Notes: generated by a model not told the origin, from the letters alone. A stretch of 64,000 nucleotides of DNA from Methylobacterium frigidaeris (GCF_022179185.1 NZ_BPQJ01000014.1:98244-162243); one strand, 5' to 3'; positions 16,680 to 25,809 are shown, numbered from the stretch's first letter. Numbers and translations: made by a program.

Positions 16680-17682
16680 TCTCAAGGAATCGGCCCTCCT
16701 CTCCGTCGAGAACCTCCAGGTCCATTTCCGCACGCCCGACGGGGTCAACCGCGCCGTCGACGGCGTGTCGTTCTCGATTCAGTCGGGCGAGACCCTGGCG
16801 ATCGTCGGTGAATCCGGCTGCGGCAAGTCGGTGACCTCGATGTCGATCCTGCGGCTCCTGCCCGAGCCGCCGGCCCGGCTCGCCGGCGCCATCCGGTTCG
16901 AGGGGCGCGACCTCCTGAGCCTGCCCGAGCGCGAGATGCGCCGCATCCGCGGCAACGCCATCAGCGTGATCTTCCAGGAGCCGATGACCTCGCTCAACCC
17001 GGTGCTGAGCGTGGGCCGCCAGATCGGCGAGACCCTGCGCCTGCACCAGGGCCTGTCGCGGAAGGACGCCGAGGAGCGGGCGGTCGAGATGCTGGCCCTC
17101 GTCGGGATCCCGGAGCCGCGGCGGCGGGTGCGGGAATACCCGCACCAGCTCTCCGGCGGCATGCGCCAGCGGGTGATGATCGCCATCGCGCTCGCCTGCT
17201 CGCCCAAGCTCCTCATCGCCGACGAGCCGACCACGGCGCTCGACGTCACGATCCAGGCCCAGATCCTCGACCTGATGCGCGACCTCAAGCGCCGGGTCGG
17301 AGCCGCCATCATGCTGATCACCCACGATCTCGGCGTCGTGGCGGAGGTCGCCGACCGGGTAGTGGTGATGTATGCCGGTCGCAAGGTCGAGGAGGCGGCG
17401 GTGCGCGACCTCTTCCGTACGCCCCGCCACCCCTACACGCGCGGCCTGATGGGCGCGGTGCCGCGCCTCGGCGCCGCCGAGAGACCGGGCGCGCCCCAGC
17501 GCCTGGCGGAGATCCCCGGCATGGTGCCGAGCCTGAAGACCCGCATCGACGGCTGCGTCTTCGCCGGCCGCTGCCCCTCCGTCACCGATCTCTGCCGCAG
17601 CCACGCCCCGGCCCTGGAGCCGAAGGCGCCGGGCCACCTCGCCGCCTGCCACTACGCGCCGAAGGACGCGCTCGCCGCGTGA
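16672..17682 (+). CDS. ABC transporter ATPase, DppD type
   Basis: The 336-residue ATPase has Walker A GESGCGKS near residue 45, the signature LSGGMRQRVMIAIAL, and Walker B LLIADEPTTALD with its switch histidine in LITHDLGVV. The C-terminal oligopeptide-type extension contains CVFAGRCPSVTDLCRSHAP, whose cysteines bind an iron-sulfur cluster in some family members. ATG 16672 overlaps the stop of the DppC-type gene by eight bases. The stop overlaps the next ATPase gene (GTGA). Confidence 0.93.
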   Translation: MPDLKESALLSVENLQVHFRTPDGVNRAVDGVSFSIQSGETLAIVGESGCGKSVTSMSILRLLPEPPARLAGAIRFEGRDLLSLPEREMRRIRGNAISVIFQEPMTSLNPVLSVGRQIGETLRLHQGLSRKDAEERAVEMLALVGIPEPRRRVREYPHQLSGGMRQRVMIAIALACSPKLLIADEPTTALDVTIQAQILDLMRDLKRRVGAAIMLITHDLGVVAEVADRVVVMYAGRKVEEAAVRDLFRTPRHPYTRGLMGAVPRLGAAERPGAPQRLAEIPGMVPSLKTRIDGCVFAGRCPSVTDLCRSHAPALEPKAPGHLAACHYAPKDALAA

Positions 17683-18674
17683 GTCAGCCCCTCCTCGCCG
17701 TCAACGACCTGCGCAAGCACTTCCTGCTCGGCGGCGGCCTGCTGGGCCGCGGCGCCCGCAGCCTGAAAGCCGTGGACGGCGTCTCGTTCACCCTGGAGAA
17801 GGGGGAGACCCTGTCCCTCGTCGGCGAGTCCGGCTGCGGCAAGTCCACGGTCGCCCGCAGCTTGATGCGGCTGTTCCCGCCGACCTCCGGCCAGGTGGTA
17901 CTCGGAGGACAGCGCATCGACGACCTGTCCGCCGGGGCGCTCCGGCCCCTGCGCCGGCGGATCCAGATGGTGTTCCAGGACCCGTTCTCCTCGCTCAATC
18001 CCCGGATGCGGGTGCGCGACATCCTGGCCGAGCCGATCCGCAATTTCGGCCTTGCCCGGAATCGCGCCGATCTCGACGGGCGCCTCGCCGCCCTGATGGA
18101 GCGGGTCGGCCTGCCGCGAGAGGCCTTGTCGCGCTTTCCGCACGAATTCTCCGGCGGCCAGCGTCAGCGCATCGGGATCGCCCGGGCGCTGGCCGCCGAG
18201 CCGGACCTGATCATCTGCGACGAGGCGGTCTCGGCCCTCGACGTCTCGGTCAAGGCGCAGATCGTCAACCTGCTGCAGGACCTGCAGCGGGAACTGGATC
18301 TGGCGTTGCTGTTCATCTCGCACGACCTCGCCATCGTCGAGCACATGACCCACCGGGTGGCCGTGATGTATCTCGGCAAGATCGTCGAGATCGGCCCGCG
18401 CCGGGCGATCTTCCTGGCGCCGAAGCACCCCTACACCCAGGCGCTGCTCTCCGCCGTGCCGGTGCCGGAGCCCGATGCCGGGCGCACCCGCATCGTCCTG
18501 CGCGGCGACGTGCCGAGCCCGATCAACCCGCCGAGCGGCTGCCGTTTCCACACCCGCTGCCCGCACGCCTTCGCGCGCTGCCGCACCGAGGAGCCGCAAC
18601 TCGACAAGGTCGGCGGCGACCATTTCGCGGCCTGCCACCTCGACGGCGCCGCCATGCCGGCGCAGGCCGCGTGA
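17679..18674 (+). CDS. ABC transporter ATPase, DppF type
   Basis: The 331-residue partner ATPase has Walker A GESGCGKST, a Q-loop in VFQDPFSSLNPRM, the signature FSGGQRQRIGIARAL, and Walker B LIICDEAVSALD with LLFISHDLAIV. It also has the C-terminal GCRFHTRCPHAFARC cysteine motif of oligopeptide-importer ATPases. The start is GTG 17679, overlapping the upstream stop. It completes the importer with the DppD-type ATPase. The downstream amidohydrolase follows directly. Confidence 0.93.
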   Translation: MSQPLLAVNDLRKHFLLGGGLLGRGARSLKAVDGVSFTLEKGETLSLVGESGCGKSTVARSLMRLFPPTSGQVVLGGQRIDDLSAGALRPLRRRIQMVFQDPFSSLNPRMRVRDILAEPIRNFGLARNRADLDGRLAALMERVGLPREALSRFPHEFSGGQRQRIGIARALAAEPDLIICDEAVSALDVSVKAQIVNLLQDLQRELDLALLFISHDLAIVEHMTHRVAVMYLGKIVEIGPRRAIFLAPKHPYTQALLSAVPVPEPDAGRTRIVLRGDVPSPINPPSGCRFHTRCPHAFARCRTEEPQLDKVGGDHFAACHLDGAAMPAQAA

Positions 18675-18709
18675 CCGGTCCATCGCCCCTGCTCGAGAAG
18701 GAAGAAAAC

Positions 18710-19849
18710 GTGCAGCACGAGCTGATCCTGCGGGGCGCCCGCATCATCGATCCCTCGCAGAACCACGACGGCCTCGCCGACGTCGCCTTCCGCGACGGCC
18801 GCGTCTCGGGCTTCGGCCGCGACCTGCCGGCGGGGGAGGGGACGGTTGTGCGCGAGATGAACGGGGCGATCGTCACCCCGGGCCTCATCGACCTGCACAC
18901 CCATGTCTACTGGGGCGGCACCTCGCTCGGCATCGACGCCGACGAATTCTGCCGGGTCTCCGGCGTCACTACCTCGGTCGATACCGGCAGCGCCGGGCCC
19001 GGCAATTTCCCGGGCTTTCGCAAGCACGTGATCGAGCGCTCCGAGGCCCGCATCCTCGCCTACCTGCATGTCTCGTTCGCGGGCATCTACGGCTTCTCCA
19101 AGACCGTGATGGTCGGCGAGAGCCAGGACATGCGCCTGATGGCGCCTCGGGAGGCGGTCGCGGTGGCCGAGGCCAACCGCGACGTGATCGTCGGCATCAA
19201 GGTGCGGGTCGGCGCCCACGCCTCGGGCACGCAGGGGACGGCCCCCCTCGAGATCGCCCTCCAGGTCGCCGAGGAGACCGGCCTGCCGCTGATGGCCCAT
19301 ATCGACGAGCCGCCGCCGAGCTACGAGGCGGTGCTGGCGATGCTGCGCCCCGGCGACGTGCTCACCCACGCCTTCCGGCCGTTCCCGAATTCACCGGTGA
19401 CGGCGCAAGGAGCCGTGAAGCCGGCGGTGCGCGAGGCGCGCGAGCGCGGCATCCTGTTCGATATCGGTCACGGCAAGGGCTCCTTCGCCTTCAAGACCGC
19501 CCGCGCCATGCTGGCCGGCGGCTTCCAGCCCGACACGATCTCCTCGGACGTCCACGCGCTCTGCATCGACGGTCCGGCCTTCGACCAGGTCACCACGATG
19601 TCGAAGATGCTCTGCCTCGGCATGAGCCTGACCGAGGTCGTCGCCGCCTCGACGGTGAATGCCGCCGTGGCGCTCCAGCGCATGGAATACGGCAGCCTGA
19701 AGGTCGGGTCGCTCGGCGACGCGACCGTCCTGGCCGTGCGGGAGGGGGAGTTCGACTACGTCGACGTGCTGGGCGAGCACATGACCGGGGACCGGCGGAT
19801 CACCTCGGAGGGCGTGGTGCTGCGCGGGCGGTGGTGGCATCCGGTGTGA
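18710..19849 (+). CDS. Amidohydrolase, EF_0837/AHA_3915-like (dihydroorotase-related) metallohydrolase
   Basis: The 379-residue enzyme belongs to the amidohydrolase superfamily. The first metal motif DLHTHVYWGG is followed by VSGVTTSVDTGSAGPGNFPG. The carbamylated lysine is probably in IVGIKVRVG, and LMAHIDE, FDIGHGKGSF and the catalytic aspartate region ISSDVHALCIDGP complete the site. These features fit the EF_0837/AHA_3915 group annotated as amidohydrolase/deacetylase or dihydroorotase-like. The true substrate is not known. GTG 18710 is preferred because gagaaggaagaa sits just upstream; GTG 18671 overlapping the ATPase stop is the alternative. It likely processes what the importer brings in. 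Confidence 0.87.
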   Translation: MQHELILRGARIIDPSQNHDGLADVAFRDGRVSGFGRDLPAGEGTVVREMNGAIVTPGLIDLHTHVYWGGTSLGIDADEFCRVSGVTTSVDTGSAGPGNFPGFRKHVIERSEARILAYLHVSFAGIYGFSKTVMVGESQDMRLMAPREAVAVAEANRDVIVGIKVRVGAHASGTQGTAPLEIALQVAEETGLPLMAHIDEPPPSYEAVLAMLRPGDVLTHAFRPFPNSPVTAQGAVKPAVREARERGILFDIGHGKGSFAFKTARAMLAGGFQPDTISSDVHALCIDGPAFDQVTTMSKMLCLGMSLTEVVAASTVNAAVALQRMEYGSLKVGSLGDATVLAVREGEFDYVDVLGEHMTGDRRITSEGVVLRGRWWHPV

Positions 19850-19863
19850 GGGCCTGAAACGCC

Positions 19864-20784
19864 TCACCCCCCAGGCGCGAACAGCTCCCGCTCCGCCTCC
19901 ACCACCGCGTAGATGTGCTCGGCGACCGCGCGGATGCGGGCGAGGTCGCGGCTGTCGGCGTGCATCATCAGCCAGAAGCTGCGAGTGAGCGACACCGCGT
20001 CCGGCAGCACGCAGGCAAGGTCAGGGCGCCGGGCGGCCATGAAGCAGGGCAGCACCGCGAGGCCGAGACCCGCCACCGTCGCCTGCAATTGGGCGTTGAG
20101 GTTGGCGCTGCGCAGGCGCGCGCTGGCCCCCGGCGCGACCTGGTGCAGGTAGTCGAGTTCCGGCGAGTAGAGCAATTCGTCGATGTAGCCGATGAAGCGG
20201 TGGCCCTCGAGGTCGCGGCGCTCCCGGATCGGCGGATGCGTCGCGAGGTAGGCGGGGGCGGCGTAGAGCTTGAGCGCGTAATCGGTGAGCTTGCGCCCGA
20301 CGATGCGGCCCTCCGGCGGCAGGCTCAGGCCGATGGCGATATCGGCCTCGCGCTTCGACAGGCTGAACAGCCGGGCGGTGGCGACGAGTTCGATGTCGAG
20401 CTCGGGGTGGCGCTCGATGAGGGCGGTGAGGCGGGGCGCCAGGAAGGCGCTGCCGAAGCCGTCCGGCGCGCCGATCCGCACCGTCCCGACGAGCTGCGAC
20501 GCCGCCCGGCCGATCGTCGCCTCGCCGTGGATGATCTCCGATTCGATCGCATCGGCGGTCGCCACCAGCGCCAGGCCGGCTTGCGTCGCGGTGTAGCCCG
20601 AGGCGCGGCGGTGAAAGAGCTTCTCGCCGAGGCGCCGCTCGAGTCGGTCGATCCGCCGGATCACCGTGGCGTGGTCGACCCCGAGCCGGCGCGCCGCCGC
20701 CGAGACCGTGCCGGCCCGGTGCACCGCGAGCACGAAGCGGTAATCGTCCCACACGTCCCCTTTGGGCCCATCTCGTTCCCGCAT
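19864..20784 (-). CDS. LysR-family transcriptional regulator
   Basis: The 306-residue protein has an N-terminal winged helix-turn-helix (YRFVLAVHRAGTVSAAARRLGVDHATVIRRIDRLERRLG, residues 17-55 or so). A LysR substrate-binding domain with GTVRIGAPDGFGSAFLAPRL follows. It is divergent from mmsA with 95 bp between the starts, the classical arrangement for a LysR regulator of the adjacent valine-degradation genes. The inducer is not predictable, though a valine-pathway intermediate is plausible. ATG 20784 is chosen because the upstream 24 residues are not LysR-like. Confidence 0.88.
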   Translation of the reverse strand: MRERDGPKGDVWDDYRFVLAVHRAGTVSAAARRLGVDHATVIRRIDRLERRLGEKLFHRRASGYTATQAGLALVATADAIESEIIHGEATIGRAASQLVGTVRIGAPDGFGSAFLAPRLTALIERHPELDIELVATARLFSLSKREADIAIGLSLPPEGRIVGRKLTDYALKLYAAPAYLATHPPIRERRDLEGHRFIGYIDELLYSPELDYLHQVAPGASARLRSANLNAQLQATVAGLGLAVLPCFMAARRPDLACVLPDAVSLTRSFWLMMHADSRDLARIRAVAEHIYAVVEAERELFAPGG

Positions 20785-20879
20785 CTGCGCACACCCGTTC
20801 CGCTCTCCCGCCCCTTCCGCTATGGGGATCGCCAGGGCAAGGTGGCCCCAACACACGATCGATCCAGGGAGGATCCCTC

Positions 20880-22379
20880 ATGGCGCGCGAAGTCGGGCAC
20901 TTCATCGGCGGCGAGCACGTTCCCGGCCGCTCGGGCCGGTATTCCGACATCTACCAGCCGATGACCGGCGAGGTGGTCGGGCGCTTGGCGCTGGCGAGCC
21001 AGGCCGAGATGCGCACTGCCATCGAGAACGCCGCCAAGGCGCAGGTGACGTGGGCCGCCACCAACCCGCAGCGTCGCGCCCGCGTCATGATGCGCTTCCT
21101 CGACCTCGTGGCGCGCGAGATGGACAGCCTCGCCGACCTGCTCGCCCGCGAGCACGGCAAGACCATCCCCGACGCCAAGGGCGACATCCAGCGCGGCGTC
21201 GAGGTGGTGGAGTTCGCCTGCGGCATCCCGCACCTGCAGAAGGGCGAGTACACGGAGGGCGCGGGCCCCGGCATCGACATCTACTCGATGCGCCAGCCGC
21301 TCGGCGTCGTGGCCGGCATCACGCCGTTCAACTTCCCGGCGATGATCCCGATGTGGAAGTTCGCCCCCGCCATCGCCTGCGGCAACGCCTTCATCCTCAA
21401 GCCCTCGGAGCGCGATCCGGGCGTGCCGATGCGGCTCGCCGAGCTGATGATCGAGGCAGGGCTCCCGGCCGGCATCCTCAACGTCGTCAACGGCGACAAG
21501 GAGGCCGTCGACGCGATCCTCGACGACGACATCATCCAGGCGGTCGGCTTCGTCGGCTCGTCCGACATCGCCCAGTACGTCTATGCCCGGGCGACCGCGA
21601 GCGGCAAGCGCGCCCAGTGCTTCGGCGGCGCCAAGAACCACATGATCATCATGCCAGACGCCGACATGGACCAGGCCGTCGACGCTCTGATGGGCGCCGG
21701 CTACGGCTCGGCCGGCGAGCGCTGCATGGCGGTCTCGGTGGCGGTGCCGGTCGGCGAGAAGACCGCCGACGCCCTGATGAGCAAGCTGATCCCGCGGGTC
21801 GAGAGCCTGAAGATCGGCCCCTCGACCGACCCGAGCGCCGATTACGGCCCGCTGGTGACGAAGGCCGCCCTGGAGCGGGTGCGCAACTACGTCGAGATCG
21901 GCGTGAGGGAAGGCGCCAAGCTCGCGGTCGACGGCCGGGCCTTCAAGATGCAGGGCTACGAGAACGGCTTCTACATGGGCGGCTGCCTGTTCGACCACGT
22001 GACGCCGGAGATGCGGATCTACAAGGAGGAGATTTTTGGGCCCGTGCTGTCGGTGGTGCGGGCCAAGGACTACGCCGAGGCGCTGCGGCTGCCCAACGAG
22101 CACGAATACGGCAACGGCGTCGCGATCTTCACCCGCGACGGCGACGCAGCCCGCGACTTCGCCGCCAAGGTCCAGGTCGGGATGGTCGGCATCAACGTGC
22201 CGATCCCGGTGCCGCTCGCGTACTACACCTTCGGCGGCTGGAAGCGCTCGGGCTTCGGTGACCTCAACCAGCACGGGCCCGACGCCGTGCGCTTCTACAC
22301 CAAGACCAAGACGGTCACCCAGCGCTGGCCGTCGGGGGTGAAGGAAGGCGCGCAGTTCTCGATGCCGGTGATGCAGTAA
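20880..22379 (+). CDS. mmsA: Methylmalonate-semialdehyde dehydrogenase (CoA-acylating)
   Basis: The 499-residue aldehyde dehydrogenase converts methylmalonate semialdehyde to propionyl-CoA in valine and thymine breakdown. Family features are HFIGGEHVPGRSGR at the start, GITPFNFPAMIPMWKFAPAIACGNAF, GFVGSSDIAQYVY, FGGAKNHMIIMPDAD and the catalytic cysteine in GSAGERCMAVSVAV. The length is typical. A strong ribosome-binding site (cagggaggatccctc) precedes ATG 20880. It heads the mmsA / acyl-CoA dehydrogenase / mmsB series, divergent from the LysR gene. Confidence 0.95.
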   Translation: MAREVGHFIGGEHVPGRSGRYSDIYQPMTGEVVGRLALASQAEMRTAIENAAKAQVTWAATNPQRRARVMMRFLDLVAREMDSLADLLAREHGKTIPDAKGDIQRGVEVVEFACGIPHLQKGEYTEGAGPGIDIYSMRQPLGVVAGITPFNFPAMIPMWKFAPAIACGNAFILKPSERDPGVPMRLAELMIEAGLPAGILNVVNGDKEAVDAILDDDIIQAVGFVGSSDIAQYVYARATASGKRAQCFGGAKNHMIIMPDADMDQAVDALMGAGYGSAGERCMAVSVAVPVGEKTADALMSKLIPRVESLKIGPSTDPSADYGPLVTKAALERVRNYVEIGVREGAKLAVDGRAFKMQGYENGFYMGGCLFDHVTPEMRIYKEEIFGPVLSVVRAKDYAEALRLPNEHEYGNGVAIFTRDGDAARDFAAKVQVGMVGINVPIPVPLAYYTFGGWKRSGFGDLNQHGPDAVRFYTKTKTVTQRWPSGVKEGAQFSMPVMQ

Positions 22380-22404
22380 GCGCACCCCGACGCGCAGATT
22401 TCCT

Positions 22405-22428
22405 CCTCTCCCCGCCCGCGGGGAGAGG
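22405..22428. terminator. CTCTCCCC-type palindrome between mmsA and the acyl-CoA dehydrogenase gene
   Basis: Arms cctctcccc (22405-22413) and ggggagagg (22420-22428) enclose a six-base loop. The sequence is one of three related palindromes in the window. It has no T-run, so it may dampen readthrough rather than terminate. It may equally be a dispersed intergenic repeat. Confidence 0.55.
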
Positions 22429-22486
22429 GGACACCCGCGCCTCTCCGGCCGGGCAAAGACCAAATCCGAACAGGAGAACCGCCGCC

Positions 22487-23629
22487 ATGACCCTGTTCAC
22501 CCTCCCCGAGGACCAGGTCGCCATCCGCGAGATGGCGCGCAGCTTCGCGGCCGAGCGGATCGCGCCGCACGCCCTCGACTGGGACGAGCGCAAGCACTTC
22601 CCCCTCGACGTGCTGCGGGAAGCCGCAGGGCTCGGCATGGGCGGCATCTATATCTCCGAGGAACATGGCGGGTCGGGGCTCACCCGGCTCGACGCCGCGC
22701 TGATCTTCGAGGCGCTGAGCCTCGGCTGCCCGACGGTCGCGGCCTTCCTGTCGATCCACAACATGGCCGCGTGGATGATCGACAAGTTCGGCTCGGCGGC
22801 TCAGCGCGAGCGGTTCCTGCCCTCGCTCTGCCGCATGGACGCCGTGGCGGCCTACTGCCTGACCGAGCCGGGCTCGGGCTCGGACGCCGCCTCGCTGCGC
22901 ACCACCGCCCGGCGCGAGGGCGACCATTACGTCCTCAACGGCGCCAAGCAGTTCATCTCGGGGGCCGGCGCGGCCGACCTCTACGTCACGATGGTCCGCA
23001 CCGGCGAGGCGGGGCCGAAGGGCATCTCGACCCTGGTGGTGCCGGCCGATGCGCCGGGCCTGTCCTTCGGGCCGAACGAGCGCAAGATGGGCTGGAACGC
23101 CCAGCCGACCCGGGCGGTGATCTTCGAGGAGTGCCGGGTCCCGGTCGCGAACCGCCTCGGTGAGGAGGGCATCGGCTTTCGCATCGCCATGGCGGGGCTC
23201 GACGGCGGCCGGCTCAACATCGGCGCCTGCTCGCTCGGCGGCGCGCAAGCCGCCCTCGACAAGAGCCTCGCCTACATGGCCGAGCGCAAGGCCTTCGGGA
23301 AGTCCCTCGACGCGTTCCAGGCCCTGCAATTCCGCCTCGCCGACATGGCGACGGAGCTCGAGGCCGCCCGCGCCCTCCTCTACGGCGCCGCAGCCAGCCT
23401 CGACCGGGGCGATCCGGACGCCACCCAGCGCTCCGCCATGGCCAAGCGCTTCGCCACCGATACCGGATTCCGGGTCGCCAACGAGGCGCTGCAGCTCCAC
23501 GGCGGCTACGGCTACCTATCGGAATATGGGGTTGAGAAGATCGTCCGCGACCTGCGCGTGCACCAGATTCTGGAGGGCACCAACGAGATCATGCGGGTGA
23601 TCGTGGCGCGGGGGCTTGTTGCGGGCTGA
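22487..23629 (+). CDS. Acyl-CoA dehydrogenase, isobutyryl-CoA dehydrogenase type
   Basis: The 380-residue flavoprotein has the standard acyl-CoA dehydrogenase layout: FAAERIAPHALDWDERK, CLTEPGSGSDAASLRTTA, VLNGAKQFISGAGAADLYV, ERKAFGKSLDAFQALQFRLADMATELEAAR, and the signature QLHGGYGYLSEYGVEKIVRDLRVHQILEGTNEIMR. The catalytic base glutamate lies in that last segment (EGTNEIMR). Its position between mmsA and mmsB indicates isobutyryl-CoA to methacrylyl-CoA oxidation in valine catabolism. That specificity is inferred from context. It precedes mmsB by 56 bp. Confidence 0.92.
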   Translation: MTLFTLPEDQVAIREMARSFAAERIAPHALDWDERKHFPLDVLREAAGLGMGGIYISEEHGGSGLTRLDAALIFEALSLGCPTVAAFLSIHNMAAWMIDKFGSAAQRERFLPSLCRMDAVAAYCLTEPGSGSDAASLRTTARREGDHYVLNGAKQFISGAGAADLYVTMVRTGEAGPKGISTLVVPADAPGLSFGPNERKMGWNAQPTRAVIFEECRVPVANRLGEEGIGFRIAMAGLDGGRLNIGACSLGGAQAALDKSLAYMAERKAFGKSLDAFQALQFRLADMATELEAARALLYGAAASLDRGDPDATQRSAMAKRFATDTGFRVANEALQLHGGYGYLSEYGVEKIVRDLRVHQILEGTNEIMRVIVARGLVAG

Positions 23630-23685
23630 CGATCAGGCCTTCAGCTCATCACGAAAGCAGACATCAGCAGAGGAAACGCTGAGCC

Positions 23686-24573
23686 ATGACGCAGATCGCC
23701 TTCCTGGGCCTCGGCAACATGGGTGGCCCGATGGCCGCCAACCTCGTCGCGGCCGGGCACGCGGTGACGGGCTTCGACCTGGTGCCGGAGGCGCTCGACG
23801 CCGCCCGCACCGCCGGGATCGCCGTGGCTTCGAGCGCCGAGGCGGCGGTGAAGGGGGCCGAGGTCGTTGTCACCATGCTGCCGGCGGGCAAGCACGTGCT
23901 GGCGGTCTACGACGCGGTGCTGCCGCACGTGGCAAGCGGCGCCCTGATGATCGACTGCTCGACCATCGACGTCGCCAGCGCCCGGGGGGCGCACGAGAAG
24001 GCGCAGGAGCGCGGCCTTGCCGGCCTCGACGCCCCGGTCTCCGGCGGCGTCGGCGGCGCCAAGGCGGCGACCCTGACCTTCATGGCGGGGGGGACGCCGG
24101 ACGCTTTCGCCCGGGCCGAGCCGATTCTCGCGAAGATGGGCCGCAAGGTGGTGCATTGCGGCGAGGCCGGCGCCGGCCAGGCGGCCAAGATCTGCAACAA
24201 CATGATCCTCGGCATCTCGATGATCGGCGTCGCCGAAGCCTTCGTGCTCGCGGAAAAGCTCGGCCTGTCGCATCAGGCGCTGTTCGACGTCGCCTCGACC
24301 TCGTCGGGCCAGTGCTGGTCGCTCACCACCTATTGTCCGGTCCCCGGCCCGGTGCCGGCCTCGCCCGCCAACAACGATTACAAGCCGGGCTTCGCCGCCG
24401 CCCTGATGCTGAAGGACCTGCGCCTGGCGCAGGAGGCCGCCGCGGGCTCCGGCGCCGCGACGCCGCTCGGCGCCCACGCGGAGGCGATCTACGCCGCGTT
24501 CGAAGCGGCAGGGCAGGGCGGCGCCGACTTCTCCGGCATCATCCGACACCTGCGCGAGGCCGGGCGGGACTAA
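23686..24573 (+). CDS. mmsB: 3-hydroxyisobutyrate dehydrogenase
   Basis: The 295-residue enzyme oxidises 3-hydroxyisobutyrate to methylmalonate semialdehyde with NAD. It shows the dinucleotide motif IAFLGLGNMGGPMAANLVAAGH at the N-terminus. DAPVSGGVGGAKAATLTFMAGG is the substrate-binding loop of beta-hydroxyacid dehydrogenases. The catalytic lysine lies in GQAAKICNNMILGISMIG. The family tail NNDYKPGFAAALMLKDLRLAQ is also present. It is the last gene of the valine set, and its TAA stop is embedded in a repeated hairpin element. Confidence 0.95.
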   Translation: MTQIAFLGLGNMGGPMAANLVAAGHAVTGFDLVPEALDAARTAGIAVASSAEAAVKGAEVVVTMLPAGKHVLAVYDAVLPHVASGALMIDCSTIDVASARGAHEKAQERGLAGLDAPVSGGVGGAKAATLTFMAGGTPDAFARAEPILAKMGRKVVHCGEAGAGQAAKICNNMILGISMIGVAEAFVLAEKLGLSHQALFDVASTSSGQCWSLTTYCPVPGPVPASPANNDYKPGFAAALMLKDLRLAQEAAAGSGAATPLGAHAEAIYAAFEAAGQGGADFSGIIRHLREAGRD

Positions 24574-24670
24574 GCAACATTGCAGGGCGCTATGTTGCTT
24601 GGACTCTTGTCTTTGCGTCGCTTCCATTGCCGAGCGGGTGACCGCGTCGGCAAATGATGCTCAGGCCCGC
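24571..24670 (+). repeat. Stop-codon-associated ~100-bp repeat, copy A
   Basis: The element begins with the TAA stop of mmsB, forms a hairpin (aagcaacat 24572-24580 with atgttgctt 24592-24600), and ends with aatgatgctcaggc. It aligns over its length with copy B at 29640-29739 at roughly three-quarters identity, including hairpin substitutions that keep pairing. It probably also serves as the mmsB terminator. About 225 further bases to 24896 hold nothing recognisable. Confidence 0.8.
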
Positions 24671-24896
24671 TCCCTAAGCGCCGCCGAGGACGAGATCGAA
24701 AGGTCGATCGCGGCGGCCTCTCCCGCGGCGGCCTCCCCCTCGCAAGTCGAGGCTCCCGGGCAGCCTCTCCATCCGTTCACGATCGGATGCGAGGCCTGGG
24801 GGCACCTTGCGGCGCGTGGGCGCTTAACAGAAGACAAAGATCCTAACTCGCTTTCGGTGTAGGGCCGATCGCATCGGATCGGGCGAAAGCGCGTCG

Positions 24897-25809
24897 ATGG
24901 GTGGAGACGAGAAGAGGCTGCTTCGTGCTCGGCCGCCTGCCGCAGCGCATCTCGATGTCTCGTCGTCAGATACTTGGCCTTCGGATGCCTATCCTTTCGG
25001 CGTCGGCGAGAGGGCCCGGCGCATCCGTACCCACGATTGCGGCATGCCGGGCGCGTATGCCCGGTGCGTGGACGATGTCTCGATCTCCCTCGACTCGCTC
25101 GCCTGCGGTTTCGCGGCCGCGCGGCGAGAGCCGGTCATCACCCCCAGCTCCGAGACGACCGACGGGCTCGACCGCCGGGCGGCTATGCGCAGCGACAACA
25201 ACGCGGGCTGGCTCAACCTGATCCTGCCCGAGGATCGCGGGCACGCGCTCGCCCGCATCCGGCGGGTACTCGCGGGCGAGCGCGTCGATGTCGAGGTCCG
25301 CGTCCGGCGACCTAGCGACGGCGAGGTGCGCAACACCGACTTTCCCATGCACGATGCGGCCGGCGCAGTGCGCTGGCTCGGCGGCCGGGACATCACGGAG
25401 GAGCGGGACACGGGGGGCGCGCGGCGCGCGCATCCGGCTCGACGGGCCCGAGGTGAAGCTGCGCAGCTCGGTCATCCAGACCCTGGCCCTGTCGCTGCAC
25501 GAGCTGGCCACCAATGCCCGCAAGGGCGGCGCCCTCGCGACCGGGCGGGGGCGCCTCGCGGTGACGTGATCGGTCCACGAGGCGGGCGAGGGCCCGCGGC
25601 CGGTCGTGGACTGAACCGAGCACGAGGGCACTCCGGTCGCGGCCGGAGCGGAGCCGGAACAGCGCGGCTTCGGCCGCGAGCTGATCGAGCCGGAGCTCCC
25701 CCACGCGCTCAAGGACCGGACGCACTACACCCTGAGCGAGGGCGGCGTGCATTGCTCCATATATCTGCCCCTCGCCAAACGACCTCGACGCGAGGGAGCC
25801 CGATCATGA
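24897..25809 (+). pseudogene. PAS / HWE-family histidine kinase, degraded
   Basis: A PAS-like segment (WLNLILPEDRGHALARIRRVLAGE through AVRWLGGRDITEERD, about 25210-25410) is followed, in a different frame, by the ATPase half of an HWE kinase (LDGPEVKLRSSVIQTLALSLHELATNARKGGALA). The region between, which should hold the phospho-acceptor histidine, is missing. Downstream the same frame is stopped at TGA 25567-25569 and TGA 25612-25614. At both, family members normally have tryptophan (VTW and DWTE). The C-terminal RGFGRELIEPELPHALK to HCSIYLPL then follows. A deletion, a frameshift and two nonsense changes make it non-functional. It overlaps the start of the response-regulator gene. Confidence 0.85.

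Noticed and set aside
20785..20879. LysR binding motif (T-N11-A) in the divergent mmsA promoter
   Set aside because: The motif is too degenerate to separate from chance in 95 bases.
24599..24862. An 87-residue frame after mmsB
   Set aside because: It starts at the edge of the repeated element, lacks a ribosome-binding site and has no recognisable domain.
25567..25614. In-frame TGA codons at tryptophan positions as possible UGA recoding (tryptophan or selenocysteine)
   Set aside because: TGA is the normal stop for many genes here, and the same gene also has a frameshift and a missing phospho-acceptor region, so pseudogene decay explains it.
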